A stretch of DNA of 22,328 nucleotides from NCBI GenBank assembly GCA_050874585.1, contig JBNMKZ010000042.1, positions 1 through 22,328 on the forward strand, given 5' to 3'. The translations under genes were made by a program, and so were the position numbers. The stretch's first letter is position 1, and each line of letters opens with the position of its first letter. Below, one piece after another: positions 1 to 7,601 of this stretch. The stretch comes from UBA1067 sp050874585. Lineage in GTDB: Bacteria > Verrucomicrobiota > Kiritimatiellia > RFP12 > UBA1067. Below the pieces are notes generated by a model, which saw nothing but the letters and a program-made list of their open reading frames with translations, did not search any database and was not told the DNA's origin.

Positions 1-2
1 TG

Positions 3-461
3 CGCACGGTCGCGTCCGCCACTGACGACGAGAAGATGGCGCTCATCGAGGAGTGTGCGCGGCAGATTGACGATGCCAAAGTCGCCGACCTCTTCCTGAA
101 GGAATTCGAGGAGCTGTGGAAACTGGGTGGCGGCAGGGCAGACGAATACAAGGCGTTCCGCACACAACTCATTGGTTGGATGGGAGCATCGGTTGGGCAG
201 GCTTTTGTCGAGCGCGAACAACGGGCGGTCGAAGCGCAGAAACGCGAGGCGGCGCGGAAACGTGAGGCGGCACGGAAACGTGAGGCGGCGTGGAAAAAAG
301 CGGAGGAAGATAAGCGCATCGTTGAAGAACGAGCACTGGCGGAGCGAAGGACTTCGAATAAGGCACTTCGAGAAGGAAAAGTATGTAGGAAAACTTTAAA
401 AAAGAAGGGATTTATCGGCTCGCTGTGGAAGTCTTTGGCGTTGGACTCGTTAAGATATTAA
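3..461 (+). CDS. Charged coiled-coil protein, 5' end outside window
   Basis: Family not recognised. The reading frame is open back to base 3 and the residues before the first ATG (base 36) look like ordinary protein, so the gene probably begins upstream of the window; ATG 36 is the fallback start (141 aa). The first part is acidic and helical. The middle carries three copies of a six-residue Lys-Arg-Glu-Ala-Ala-Arg type repeat encoded by 18-bp direct repeats (237-290), continuing into a Lys/Glu/Arg-rich stretch that should form a long charged helix or coiled coil. The C-terminus is basic (KKKGF). No signal peptide or membrane segment is visible in the part seen. The 3' end and the following 25 bp turn AT-rich, merging with the AT-rich gene downstream. 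No function can be assigned; a scaffold or nucleic-acid-binding helix is only a guess. Confidence 0.55.
   Translation, partial: RTVASATDDEKMALIEECARQIDDAKVADLFLKEFEELWKLGGGRADEYKAFRTQLIGWMGASVGQAFVEREQRAVEAQKREAARKREAARKREAAWKKAEEDKRIVEERALAERRTSNKALREGKVCRKTLKKKGFIGSLWKSLALDSLRY
237..290 (+). repeat. Three tandem 18-bp in-frame repeats
   Basis: Units lie at 237-254, 255-272 and 273-290, with a degenerate fourth starting at 291. Each encodes roughly (R/Q)KREAA. They differ at only a few bases, so recent slippage expansion of a coiled-coil heptad-like segment is likely. Confidence 0.8.
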
Positions 462-485
462 AGCGATAAATAAATTACGTAAGTT

Positions 486-1132
486 ATGAGATTTGAGAAG
501 AAAGAGCAAGAGGTAACTGCTTCTTTTGATCCTGGTGTCGAAGGGAACTCCATTGTCGTCATATTGCAAAACCCAGGGAAGAAGGAAGTGCAGGCGCACC
601 ATCCAGCCGCAGGGAAAACAGGTCAAAATCTTCATTTTTTATTGGCAAAATTAAAGGATGTGAATCAAAAAATCTTGTGTGTTCCGCAAAACGATTTCGC
701 TTATAGCGAAACAGAACCACAAAAGGGTGTCATGGTTGTGAATGCTTGTGAAGAAGAGGGTGGTAGTAGAAGTCTGCCAACATCTTTCGATTGCGGTCAT
801 GTAAAGTTTGTTGCCAAACAGATTAAGGACAAGAGGCTTGTCTTGTGTTTCGGCAAGGTGGCTGCTTCTTTCTACGACTTCATAAAAGGGGCTCAATGCG
901 CAAATAGAATGAATGAATCACAAATTGCACTCAAGTGTTGTCATTTGGGGATGAAAGCGCTGAACAGGAAGATTCCGAATACTGTGTTGGATGAGCAGCG
1001 CTTCTCTGGAAAGAACGCCACCGAAAAAAGAATCGACATTGTTGCTCAGTATTTAATAAGCCAGTTGGGCAGTCGGGAGAAGGAAAAGTTATCTTTTGAG
1101 TGTTATTTGAAGTGCCTCAACGTCGTTGATTT

Positions 1133-1136
<4 letters not shown>
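486..1136 (+). CDS. Divergent uracil-DNA glycosylase-fold protein
   Basis: 216 aa. The order of motifs resembles the uracil-DNA glycosylase superfamily: an early hydrophobic strand ending in LQNPGKKE (residues ~28-36, like the G-x-N/A-PG-x-x-E water-activating loop), a GKTGQNL segment (~44-50, like the G-x-(S/T)-G-x-x-L region), a strand with VVNACEEEGG (~82-91), a VLCFGKVAA strand (~119-127, like the v-x-x-hG-x-x-A strand) and CCHLGMKALNR (~151-161, at the place of the HPS/HLS-type leucine loop). This is fold-level recognition by eye, so activity on uracil is unproven and a diverged or non-catalytic role is possible. The gene is clearly more AT-rich than everything from 1137 onward, suggesting transfer. 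No clear Shine-Dalgarno precedes ATG 486. Its stop overlaps the start of the sigma-54 activator by 4 bp (ATGA), so the two are translationally coupled. Confidence 0.6.
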
Positions 1137-2674
<1,538 letters not shown>

Positions 2675-2690
2675 CTGCTCCGAGACTGAC

Positions 2691-2710
2691 CAGCCGCCGC
2701 GCGGCGGCTG
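2691..2710. promoter_or_regulatory. Perfect 20-bp GC palindrome
   Basis: CAGCCGCCGC followed directly by its reverse complement. There is no T-run after it, so it is a poor intrinsic terminator. It sits between the activator gene and the sigma-54 promoter and could be a second operator or a bidirectional hairpin. Confidence 0.4.
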
Positions 2711-2757
2711 CCGCCGGAACGGCCGATTCATGGGGATTTCCGTGTGTTTTCGCGTCT

Positions 2758-2773
2758 TGGCACGGTGTTTGCT
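2758..2773 (+). promoter_or_regulatory. Consensus sigma-54 (-24/-12) promoter
   Basis: TGGCACG-GTGT-TTGCT matches the sigma-54 consensus TGGCACG-N4-TTGCW at every position, with GG and GC separated by exactly 10 bp. Predicted transcription start is near 2784, ~34 nt before ATG 2818. It lies downstream of a sigma-54 activator gene and upstream of two membrane-protein genes on the same strand. Confidence 0.88.
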
Positions 2774-2817
2774 CGTTGGAGTGTGTCGCAATCATGCGGC
2801 AGAAAAGGAAAAACGAC

Positions 2818-3237
2818 ATGGCAATGATGAGCAAGATGGTGCAGGATGCAATGGGTTCCCTTGAGGACGCGACGAGCGTTGAGACGGAGGTGGGCGAAAA
2901 GTCGGGTTCCGTCATCGGCGGACTCGCCGGGGCCTTGGCGGGCGGCGTCGCCGGGATTCTCCTCGGGGGCATCACGGGCGGCGTGACGAGCGAAAGCGCG
3001 GGATCGGGCGTCTGGCGCGGGATGCTGACGGGGCTGCTCGCCGGCGCGACGATTGGCGGCGTGGCCGGTGCAATCGTCGAGGCGAAAAAGAAGCCGGAGT
3101 TCAAGCTGGACGGCGAAGTCGTGTTGTCGCCCGAAGAGGCTGCTGCGGCGGGCGTGGATGTCGCCAAGGCGGCCTCGGATGCGGCGGACGAGACCCCGGA
3201 GGAAACGGGGAAGACCGGATCGGAAGAAGAAGAATGA
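2818..3237 (+). CDS. Glycine-zipper membrane protein of sigma-54 operon
   Basis: 139 aa from ATG 2818. This start was chosen because AAAAGGAAAA lies 6 nt upstream and because it falls after the sigma-54 start site; ATG 2794 in the same frame is an alternative (8 residues longer), whereas anything further upstream would cross the promoter. Residues ~1-30 are polar. Two glycine-rich hydrophobic segments follow (~30-55 and ~63-85), dominated by GxxxG/GGxxG spacing such as GGLAGALAGGVAGILLGG, typical of glycine-zipper membrane proteins that oligomerise or associate with the envelope. The tail (~90-139) is Ala/Glu/Asp-rich, ending in a run of acidic residues, and is probably disordered. No enzymatic motif is seen. 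Position behind a sigma-54 promoter and before a DUF1232 gene suggests a membrane-stress role by analogy with phage-shock-type operons; this is inference. Confidence 0.75.
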   Translation: MAMMSKMVQDAMGSLEDATSVETEVGEKSGSVIGGLAGALAGGVAGILLGGITGGVTSESAGSGVWRGMLTGLLAGATIGGVAGAIVEAKKKPEFKLDGEVVLSPEEAAAAGVDVAKAASDAADETPEETGKTGSEEEE

Positions 3238-3317
3238 AGCCAGAGCCGGGGGCGGATGACGGTGTGCGCCGTCTTCCGCCCCGGCACGAGGATTTGCGGA
3301 AAGGGAGGTAAGGCGCG

Positions 3318-3728
3318 ATGAACATCAATGTTGAAGAGGAAATCCGAAAGCGGGCGGAGAAGGTGACGCAAAAGGACATGGAGGACTTGCTGGGCAAGAA
3401 GGAGATGGCCGCGCGGCTTTCGCGGAAAGCCGGCTTCCTGTCGCAGTATTGGGACGACATCAAGACGGCGTTCTCGTTGATCCGCGACTGGCTGCGGGGC
3501 GCCTACGACAAGGTCCCCGGACGGATGATTGCTTCGCTGGCGGGTGCGCTCATCTACTTCATCTCGCCAATCGACCTTGTCCCGGACTGCATTCCCGGAC
3601 TTGGCTTCCTTGACGATGCGGCGATTCTTGCGGCGGTCTTCAAACTTTCCGCGGCGGATCTGCAGGCCTACCGCCTGTGGAAGCACCTGCACCCACCGCC
3701 AATGAAGATCGGGGTTCGCCCACTTTGA
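3318..3728 (+). CDS. DUF1232/YkvA-family membrane protein
   Basis: 136 aa. A strong ribosome-binding site (GGGAGGT) lies 9 nt before ATG 3318. The N-terminal half is charged and helical (~1-60). The signature of the DUF1232 family is in the C-terminal half: KVPGRMIASLAGALIYFISP, then IDLVPDCIPGLGFLDDA (~82-98), a hydrophobic hairpin with conserved SPIDLVPD and a GxxDD motif. The molecular function of the family is unknown; members are small membrane-associated proteins found in many bacteria. It lies 80 bp after the glycine-zipper gene on the same strand with no promoter recognised between them, so both are probably transcribed from the sigma-54 promoter. The last ~10 residues (PPPMKIGVRPL) run past the usual family end. 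Confidence 0.85.
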   Translation: MNINVEEEIRKRAEKVTQKDMEDLLGKKEMAARLSRKAGFLSQYWDDIKTAFSLIRDWLRGAYDKVPGRMIASLAGALIYFISPIDLVPDCIPGLGFLDDAAILAAVFKLSAADLQAYRLWKHLHPPPMKIGVRPL

Positions 3729-3805
3729 ACATCGGCGTACTGAACGGCCGCGCTGACTCGTCTTGAGGAACTGGACCATGAGGAGAGGTGCGGTTATGAT
3801 GATTC

Positions 3806-3890
3806 CCCCTTGACCCAAATCGTTTTCCCCTTGACCCAAATGGTTTTCCCCTTAGACCCAAACCGTTTGCCTCAAGGGGAAAACCATTTG
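3806..3890. repeat. 21-bp direct repeats plus inverted copy
   Basis: Three direct units at 3806-3826, 3827-3847 and 3848-3868 share CCCCTTGACCCAAAT-GTTTT, the third being less exact. They are followed by an inverted copy at 3872-3890. The inverted copy pairs with 3837-3856 over 19 bp with one bulged base, so the RNA or single strand could form a long hairpin with a ~15-nt loop, and it could alternatively pair with unit 1. There is no T-run, so it is not a standard terminator. It lies 3' of the DUF1232 gene in a 337-bp gene-free interval. I see nothing else in 3729-3805 or 3891-4060. Confidence 0.75.
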
Positions 3891-4062
3891 CCGCCACCGG
3901 ATGTGGCGTTAGCCTGAAAACGACCCTGTTGTCTGAAAGGCTTGGATGTCGACTTTCTTTTCGCTCGTTATTTTCCGTTTTTGCGCGACAACACTTTGTT
4001 TTGCCAGGTTATGGAACTTTTTTTGAAAAACGCATTTTCATTCGCACATCATCGGCTAATTT

Positions 4063-4071
4063 TGCTATAAT
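4063..4071 (+). promoter_or_regulatory. Extended -10 promoter of HU-like gene
   Basis: TGCTATAAT, i.e. a TGn extension plus a perfect TATAAT (4066-4071). No good TTGACA-like box is present at 16-18 bp upstream. Transcription should start near 4078 and give a leader of ~270 nt before the gene at 4347. Confidence 0.7.
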
Positions 4072-4077
4072 GTGTCG

Positions 4078-4346
4078 CGAGGTCAGGGTGGGCTTCGGCG
4101 CGGTTAAGGGAGCAAGTCGCCGAAGTCTCCGGTTAAGATTCCCAGGTTAAGATTGGTTTTATGCCCGGCGGGGAAACTGCAGTCGAACTGCCGCGGCAAG
4201 GCCTTAGGAGGGGAAGAGTGAAAGTTCTGGCGCAAATGATAGCTAAAAAGGTATAAAAATGGCCATGAGTAGACTAAAAAAGACCGAAAAGGTCAGGAGA
4301 CCGGCAAAAGCCGGTGTTTTTCAGGTAATAGGAAAGGACCGTCCTA
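4078..4346 (+). promoter_or_regulatory. Long structured 5' leader of HU-like gene
   Basis: Between the promoter and ATG 4347. Visible structure: an 8-bp perfect stem CTTCGGCG (4093-4100) with CGCCGAAG (4118-4125), extendable by G-U and G-C pairs; three GGTTAAG boxes (4102, 4131, 4145), the last two within exact GGTTAAGATT 10-mers 14 bp apart; a hairpin GCAG-TCGAA-CTGC (4179-4191); and, near the 3' end, the terminator-like hairpin described separately. I could not match it to tmRNA, 6S RNA, RNase P RNA or a riboswitch class I know. A cis-regulatory leader is the simplest reading; a separate small RNA ending at 4321 is an alternative. Confidence 0.5.
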
Positions 4347-4354
4347 ATGACTAA
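4259..4354 (+). CDS. Putative 31-aa basic leader peptide
   Basis: ATG 4259 is preceded by AAAAAGG at a 7-nt spacing, a better Shine-Dalgarno than many genes here. The peptide begins MAMSRLKKTEKVRRPAK and ends GKDRPND; it is strongly basic in its first half. The stop codon lies 8 nt inside the HU-like gene (which starts at 4347 in another frame), so the two would be translationally coupled. The terminator-like hairpin 4300-4321 lies within this ORF, so a translating ribosome would disrupt it. Reality of the peptide is unproven: with only 31 codons the frame could be chance, but RBS, overlap and hairpin placement argue for it. Confidence 0.4.
   Translation: MAMSRLKKTEKVRRPAKAGVFQVIGKDRPND
4282..4321 (+). 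terminator. Attenuator-like overlapping hairpins with T-run
   Basis: ACCGGC (4300-4305), AAAA loop, GCCGGT (4310-4315), then G and five T's (4317-4321): a short intrinsic-terminator-like hairpin upstream of a gene. The upstream segments GACC (4282-4285), GGTC (4291-4294) and GACC (4299-4302) can form alternative 4-bp hairpins, the 4291/4299 pairing competing with the terminator stem. That is the 1:2, 2:3, 3:4 layout of an attenuator, though the alternative stems are short. Confidence 0.5.
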
Positions 4355-5078
4355 ACGTTTAATTACTATCGACACCACTCCCATCCGACTGGACATTGAC
4401 CCAAGCGGATCTTACTCGCTTCGGATCAATCAGCAGCAGCCGATTGCGGACGACGCCGTTTTCAAGGAAGTCGCGAAGGAGACCTCGCTTGGACTCAGCG
4501 AGAAAACCTTGGCGTTCCTCTTTGAACGGACCATTGCCACCATGGTCAATAAGGTGGCGACGGACGGCATTCCCCGGAAGGTTGGGTCACTGAAGATCGC
4601 CCTCAGCATCCGTGGAAAGGTCAAGAGTCCCTACAGTCCATTCAACGCGAAGGACTGCACGGCTGTCGTACGGGTCTCGACTCTCAAGAACTTCGAACGC
4701 AAAGTCGATCTCAAGAACTTTGAGTTCGTCAATGTCCGCGCCGGTCTGCGCGTCACGGTCACCCGTGTCGCCACGGTCGGCGCTGACGTTGCGGGCGTCC
4801 TGACGAAGTCCAAGCCCTTCATGGTGACCGGCACCAATCTCCAGTATCTCGAAGGGGATTCCGCCATCGTGCGTTTCCTCGACGGGGGAGAGGAGATGTC
4901 CGTGGCGGTTACGCCGACCGAGTCGGACGTCGGGCACATGACCTTCGCCTGGCCCGCCGCCTTGACTGAGGTCGCCGCAGGCACGGAACTGTTGATCACA
5001 CTCAGGACACGCGGTGGGATCGCCGAATCGGAGCCCCAGACCAATGAGGTAAAGGTGAAAATTGCCGCGGAAGCGTAA
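4347..5078 (+). CDS. HU/IHF-like DNA-binding protein with Ig-like C-terminal domain (DUF4469 type)
   Basis: 243 aa. ATG 4347 follows GGAAAGGA with good spacing. The N-terminal ~125 residues match the divergent HU-like domain of Bacteroidota/PVC proteins: an opening strand, a helical pair (VFKEVAKETSLGLSEKT, LAFLFERTIATMVNKVATDG), then a beta-arm region with GSLKIALSIRGKV and VVRVSTLKNFERKVDL. The C-terminal ~100 residues (from ~150) form an Ig-like beta-sandwich with VTGTNLQYLEGDSAIVRFLD and a closing NEVKVKI strand, as in DUF4469/HU-Ig fusion proteins. The role is probably nucleoid or chromosome-surface architecture; the Ig-like part may mediate protein contacts. It has a strong promoter, a long leader and a near-perfect terminator, so it is a well-expressed single gene. 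Residues 25-115 are the most secure part of the assignment. Confidence 0.8.
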   Translation: MTKRLITIDTTPIRLDIDPSGSYSLRINQQQPIADDAVFKEVAKETSLGLSEKTLAFLFERTIATMVNKVATDGIPRKVGSLKIALSIRGKVKSPYSPFNAKDCTAVVRVSTLKNFERKVDLKNFEFVNVRAGLRVTVTRVATVGADVAGVLTKSKPFMVTGTNLQYLEGDSAIVRFLDGGEEMSVAVTPTESDVGHMTFAWPAALTEVAAGTELLITLRTRGGIAESEPQTNEVKVKIAAEA

Positions 5079-5105
5079 GAATTCGGCAATTGTCTAATCA
5101 TTCAC

Positions 5106-5134
5106 GCCGGGCAATTCCATTGCCCGGCTTTTTT
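5106..5134 (+). terminator. Intrinsic terminator of HU-like gene
   Basis: Perfect 10-bp stem GCCGGGCAAT (5106-5115) / ATTGCCCGGC (5119-5128), a 3-nt loop and six T's (5129-5134), 28 bp after the stop codon. Confidence 0.95.
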
Positions 5135-5221
5135 CTGTCCGCCGGTCTTGGGGCGGTGACGTGCTCGGAGACGATTCTTCTGGATGGTGACTTGTAAAGG
5201 GGGTGGGTCAGCAAAAACTCC

Positions 5222-5946
5222 TTAAGCCGTCTGGGCTAGACGTGAATCGTAAGCATATGCGGTTTCTCCGTTGAGCGATTCCCTGTGTATTGAGTTTATC
5301 CAGTCCTCGAGCTGCCGGATCTGGCGCCTCGTGAGCCGGTTGAAGTCGGTGCCCTTGGGGTACCACCGCCTGACGAGGCGGTTGCAGTTCTCGACCGAGC
5401 CCTTCTCGTAGGAGGCGTAGGCCCCGTGTAGTAGACCTCGGACTTGAAGGCGCGGTCGAGCCTTTTCTGGTCGAGGAACTCGCAGCCGTTGTCGGTCGTG
5501 ACGGAGCGCGCCTTGCCGAGCGCCTTGCGCCTGATCATTCGCTTCAGCGCCTTGACGACCTCGTCCTGCGTGACGTGTTCCAGCTTCTCGATGACATAGC
5601 GCCTGCTCTTGCGGTCGACGAGGACGAGCAGTCCGCCGGTCCCGTTCGTCGACGAGACGACGGTGTCCATCTCGTAGTGCCCGAACCGGCTGCGGTTCGT
5701 GGCTCCGGCGGGCCTGTCGACGAGGACGAGCCTGCCCGGGACCGTCATGGCGGGATGCGGCCTCGGGCCCTTGGGCTTCCTGTTCGGATGATAGGGCGTC
5801 TCGCCGTGCCTGACGCCGACGTCGCCGGCGTTGACGTGCCTGTACCATGTCGACAGGCACGGGATGCTCTGCCCGGGCATCTCCTCCTTCATGTGGCAGA
5901 GGGCGTCGTACGGCGAGAGTTTCTCCTCTACGACGTGCCTTCTGAA
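5222..5946 (-). pseudogene. Decayed IS30-family transposase
   Basis: Read on the minus strand. The upstream part (5946 to ~5425) has a linker VVEEKLSPYDALCHMKEE, then the DDE domain: FGHYEMDTVV with the first Asp, LVLVDRKSRR, and SVTTDNGCEF with the second Asp. The downstream part, in another frame (5222 to ~5425), has YASYEKGSVENCNRLVRRWY with the catalytic Glu, then PKGTDFNRLT and a normal C-terminus ending at TAA 5222-5224. The two parts are joined by a one-base frameshift at a GGGGC run (5421-5425). The N-terminal helix-turn-helix region is missing: homology stops near 5946, where MATE-like coding sequence on the other strand begins. The right terminal repeat is therefore lost; the left end may lie in 5180-5221 (GGTCAGCAAAAACTCC), but with one end only it cannot be confirmed. 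Frameshift plus truncation make it inactive. Confidence 0.85.
5222..5946. mobile_element. IS30-type element remnant
   Basis: The extent is set by the recognisable transposase; the true left end is probably 20-40 bp outside the gene and the right end is deleted. No target duplication can be seen because only one end survives. Insertion probably removed the 5' part of the MATE gene at 5948-6403. Confidence 0.65.
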
Positions 5947-5947
5947 G

Positions 5948-6403
5948 ATGACGGCCATCTGGTTCGTCACCAGCATTCTGGCTCTCTCGTTCATCGGGGT
6001 CGTCTCCGCTCTCGTGCTGATTTGCCACCGTCCGATTCTCGCGCTTTTTGCCCCGCAGGATATGGCGGCGGCGGATGAGTTCATGCGCATGGGGCGGCTG
6101 CTGTTCTCCCTGATGGCGACATGGCTGCTCTTCGATGCGGTGGATGTTGTCCTTTCGGGGGCGCTCAAGGGGGCGGGCGATGCCCATTTCGTCTTTGGGT
6201 GGATGCTGATCGCGGCATTTGTCATCTGGCTGCCGCTGGTCTTTGTCGTTGCACAGCTCCGCAACACGATGCCGCCCCTATGGGCGACAATGATTGCCTA
6301 TGTCGTCGTCATCAGCGTTGGATCGTACGTGCGCTGGCGGCGCGGCAAATGGAAGTCGTATGACCTGATGTCGGGTACAAAGCGCCGGGGGGTGGAACGA
6401 TGA
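5948..6403 (+). pseudogene. MATE efflux transporter, C-terminal remnant
   Basis: About 150 residues of a protein normally ~450. Membrane segments run from ~5 to ~30 (IWFVTSILALSFIGVVSALV), then the family-typical loop PILALFAPQD and an amphipathic helix, MGRLLFSLMATWLLFDAVD, the conserved LSGALKGAGDAHF segment of MATE/NorM-type multidrug exporters, and two more hydrophobic helices, ending in a basic tail. The N-terminal two thirds are absent; upstream the sequence changes abruptly into the opposite-strand IS30 remnant. ATG 5948 is just the first available codon and has no clear Shine-Dalgarno. The original protein would have used an ion gradient to export drugs or metabolites. This piece has too few helices to work alone. 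The stop overlaps the next start (ATGA). Confidence 0.8.
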
Positions 6404-6720
6404 AGGGGATTCTTCTGCTTTTCGCCCTGACCGTTCAGCCGATAGTCAATGAGGACTTTCTTGAGCCGAGCATCCAGAATGAGGTCGACCATGCGATTGC
6501 CCGTGCATCGTCCGTGACGAATGCCGCGTCCGCAGGTGGGGGCGTGAGGGCGACAAATTCGGTCGGGCGTGCGGCTGGGCGCGATATCTTCGGTACGAAT
6601 GGACTCAGCCGAACGGCAATCGCCATTCGGCTCGTGTCCGAGCAGAAGGGGGACGGACGCTGGATGCGGGGAACGAACGACGTGACATCCGCCGCGCTGG
6701 AGATTCTCCGCTCGCTGTGA
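6400..6720 (+). CDS. Small putative secreted protein
   Basis: 106 aa, family not recognised. ATG 6400 overlaps the MATE remnant's stop by 4 bp and is preceded by GGGGGTGG. The start MKGILLLFALTVQPIVN looks like a short signal sequence (one Lys, then a Leu/Ala core), though it lacks a clear cleavage site. Residues 30-70 are Ala/Gly/Ser/Asn-rich with no motif. The C-terminal part contains SRTAIAIRLVSEQKGDGRW and TSAALEILRSL, possibly one short helix. It was formerly cotranslated with the transporter; whether it is still expressed is doubtful because the operon's promoter has been lost. No function assigned. Confidence 0.55.
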   Translation: MKGILLLFALTVQPIVNEDFLEPSIQNEVDHAIARASSVTNAASAGGGVRATNSVGRAAGRDIFGTNGLSRTAIAIRLVSEQKGDGRWMRGTNDVTSAALEILRSL

Positions 6721-6835
6721 GGGATGGTGGACGCCGCACGCGCCCCCAAGTGAGCCGGGGGAGGGTGGGCGGCTTTGCGTGAAACCGGCCTTTTCGCTGG
6801 AGTTTGGTCCGTTAGGGGCGGGAAGCCCGTCTAAT

Positions 6836-6945
6836 GGGCATTGGAGTACTTTCCTTCGGGCATTGGAGTACCTTCTAATGCCCATAAGAAACTTTTTCTT
6901 CGGGCATTAGAATTCCGTCCGACGGGCATCGGAATTTCGTCGAGA
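6836..6945. repeat. Five-unit 22-bp tandem array
   Basis: Units of exactly 22 bp at 6836, 6858, 6880, 6902 and 6924. Four begin GGGCAT and the third GCCCAT; they share a GGGCATtrGAaT-like first half and a CTTC/GTC-like second half but have diverged. The preceding 6814-6835 (ending CTAAT like unit 2) may be a sixth, worn copy. Unit 2 plus the start of unit 3 forms an inverted repeat, GGGCATTGGA / TCTAATGCCC, with one mismatch. Not a CRISPR: there are no unique spacers between conserved repeats. Confidence 0.75.
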
Positions 6946-7112
6946 GGGGGGCAGCCATGGAATAAATGGAAATCACGGAATTGGGAGAGGGGGAGTTGTT
7001 TTTGCCACTGAAGTCACTGAAAGCCGCGTCGCGGCACACTGAATGGGGGCGTTTTGAGGCGGACGAGGCCCTGCGGGCGAACACGAAAGGTCGCGTGTAG
7101 AGGGGCGACCGA

Positions 7113-7198
7113 GGCCTGCCGGACGGCAGGCCGGCAAGACCTTCTGCCGCGTTCCAGCCTGTGGTCGGCCCTTCTCTCGAGCGAGGGGGCGCGTGGCC
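7113..7198. repeat. 85-bp dispersed repeat, copy A
   Basis: Starts with the 20-bp palindrome 7113-7132 (GGCCTGCC GGAC... hairpin) and runs through CAAGACC, TCTGCCGCG, CGGCC and CGAGCGAGGGGG. Copy B lies exactly 200 bp downstream. No coding potential was recognised. Confidence 0.75.
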
Positions 7199-7312
7199 AC
7201 CCCTCAGCTCGCCATCGCCGCACCCCACCCGCTCCTCACCTTCGCCCGTTCGTTGTGGGCCTTGTTCTTTATTTTGCAGGCGTTCAGTAGGCGCAAGCGC
7301 GGCAGTTTGAAT

Positions 7313-7398
7313 GGCCTGCCGGACGGCAGGCCGTCAAAACCATCTGCCGCGGGATGCCTGTCGTCGGCCTTGTCCCTCCTCTCGGGCGAGGGGGTGAG
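7313..7398. repeat. 85-bp dispersed repeat, copy B
   Basis: Same palindrome at 7313-7332, then CAAAACC, TCTGCCGCG, TCGGCC and CGGGCGAGGGGG. It aligns to copy A nearly end to end with scattered substitutions. The rest of the gene-free interval 6721-7601 (6721-6813, 6946-7112, 7199-7312, 7399-7557) shows nothing I can name. Confidence 0.75.
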
Positions 7399-7581
7399 CG
7401 CGAAGTGTCGCGAGTGAGGTCTTCCATGGGGCGCCACCGTAAGAGTTGTCTTGTCTGCAACCAGTGATAACCACCGAGGCAAGGCAGGCTAAGAAGACTT
7501 TGTTGTCCAAGCGTGAGAGGTGAGCGCAACCATGGAAGCCGAGACCGAGCGACAGCTTCGCGCAAGCCCCCGAGCAGGCGG

Positions 7582-7595
7582 TTTTTTGGTATACT
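7582..7595 (+). promoter_or_regulatory. TGGTATACT promoter, leaderless-type
   Basis: A run of six T's then TGG-TATACT (extended -10; -10 hexamer at 7590-7595). No -35 consensus is visible. The expected start site, about 7 nt beyond the hexamer, coincides with ATG 7602, so the transcript probably has no 5' leader. Confidence 0.75.
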
Positions 7596-7601
7596 ATCCT
7601 C

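Noticed and set aside
3929..4150. 73-codon plus-strand frame
   Set aside because: Spans the promoter and leader of the HU-like gene, has no Shine-Dalgarno and no recognisable protein features.
4078..4321. tmRNA, 6S or RNase P RNA in the leader
   Set aside because: No tag ORF with the usual resume context, no tRNA-like end with CCA, and none of the conserved P4-type boxes seen; left as an unclassified leader.
5421..5425. Programmed frameshift in the IS30 transposase
   Set aside because: The GGGGC site lacks a canonical slippery heptamer with downstream structure, IS30 elements normally use one frame, and the N-terminus is missing anyway; decay is simpler.
6836..6945. CRISPR array
   Set aside because: Units are contiguous 22-mers with no spacers between conserved repeats, and no cas gene is nearby.
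7054..7417. Short frames in the 6721-7601 interval
   Set aside because: They lie across the repeated palindromes, are Arg/Pro-rich in all frames, and have no ribosome-binding sites.
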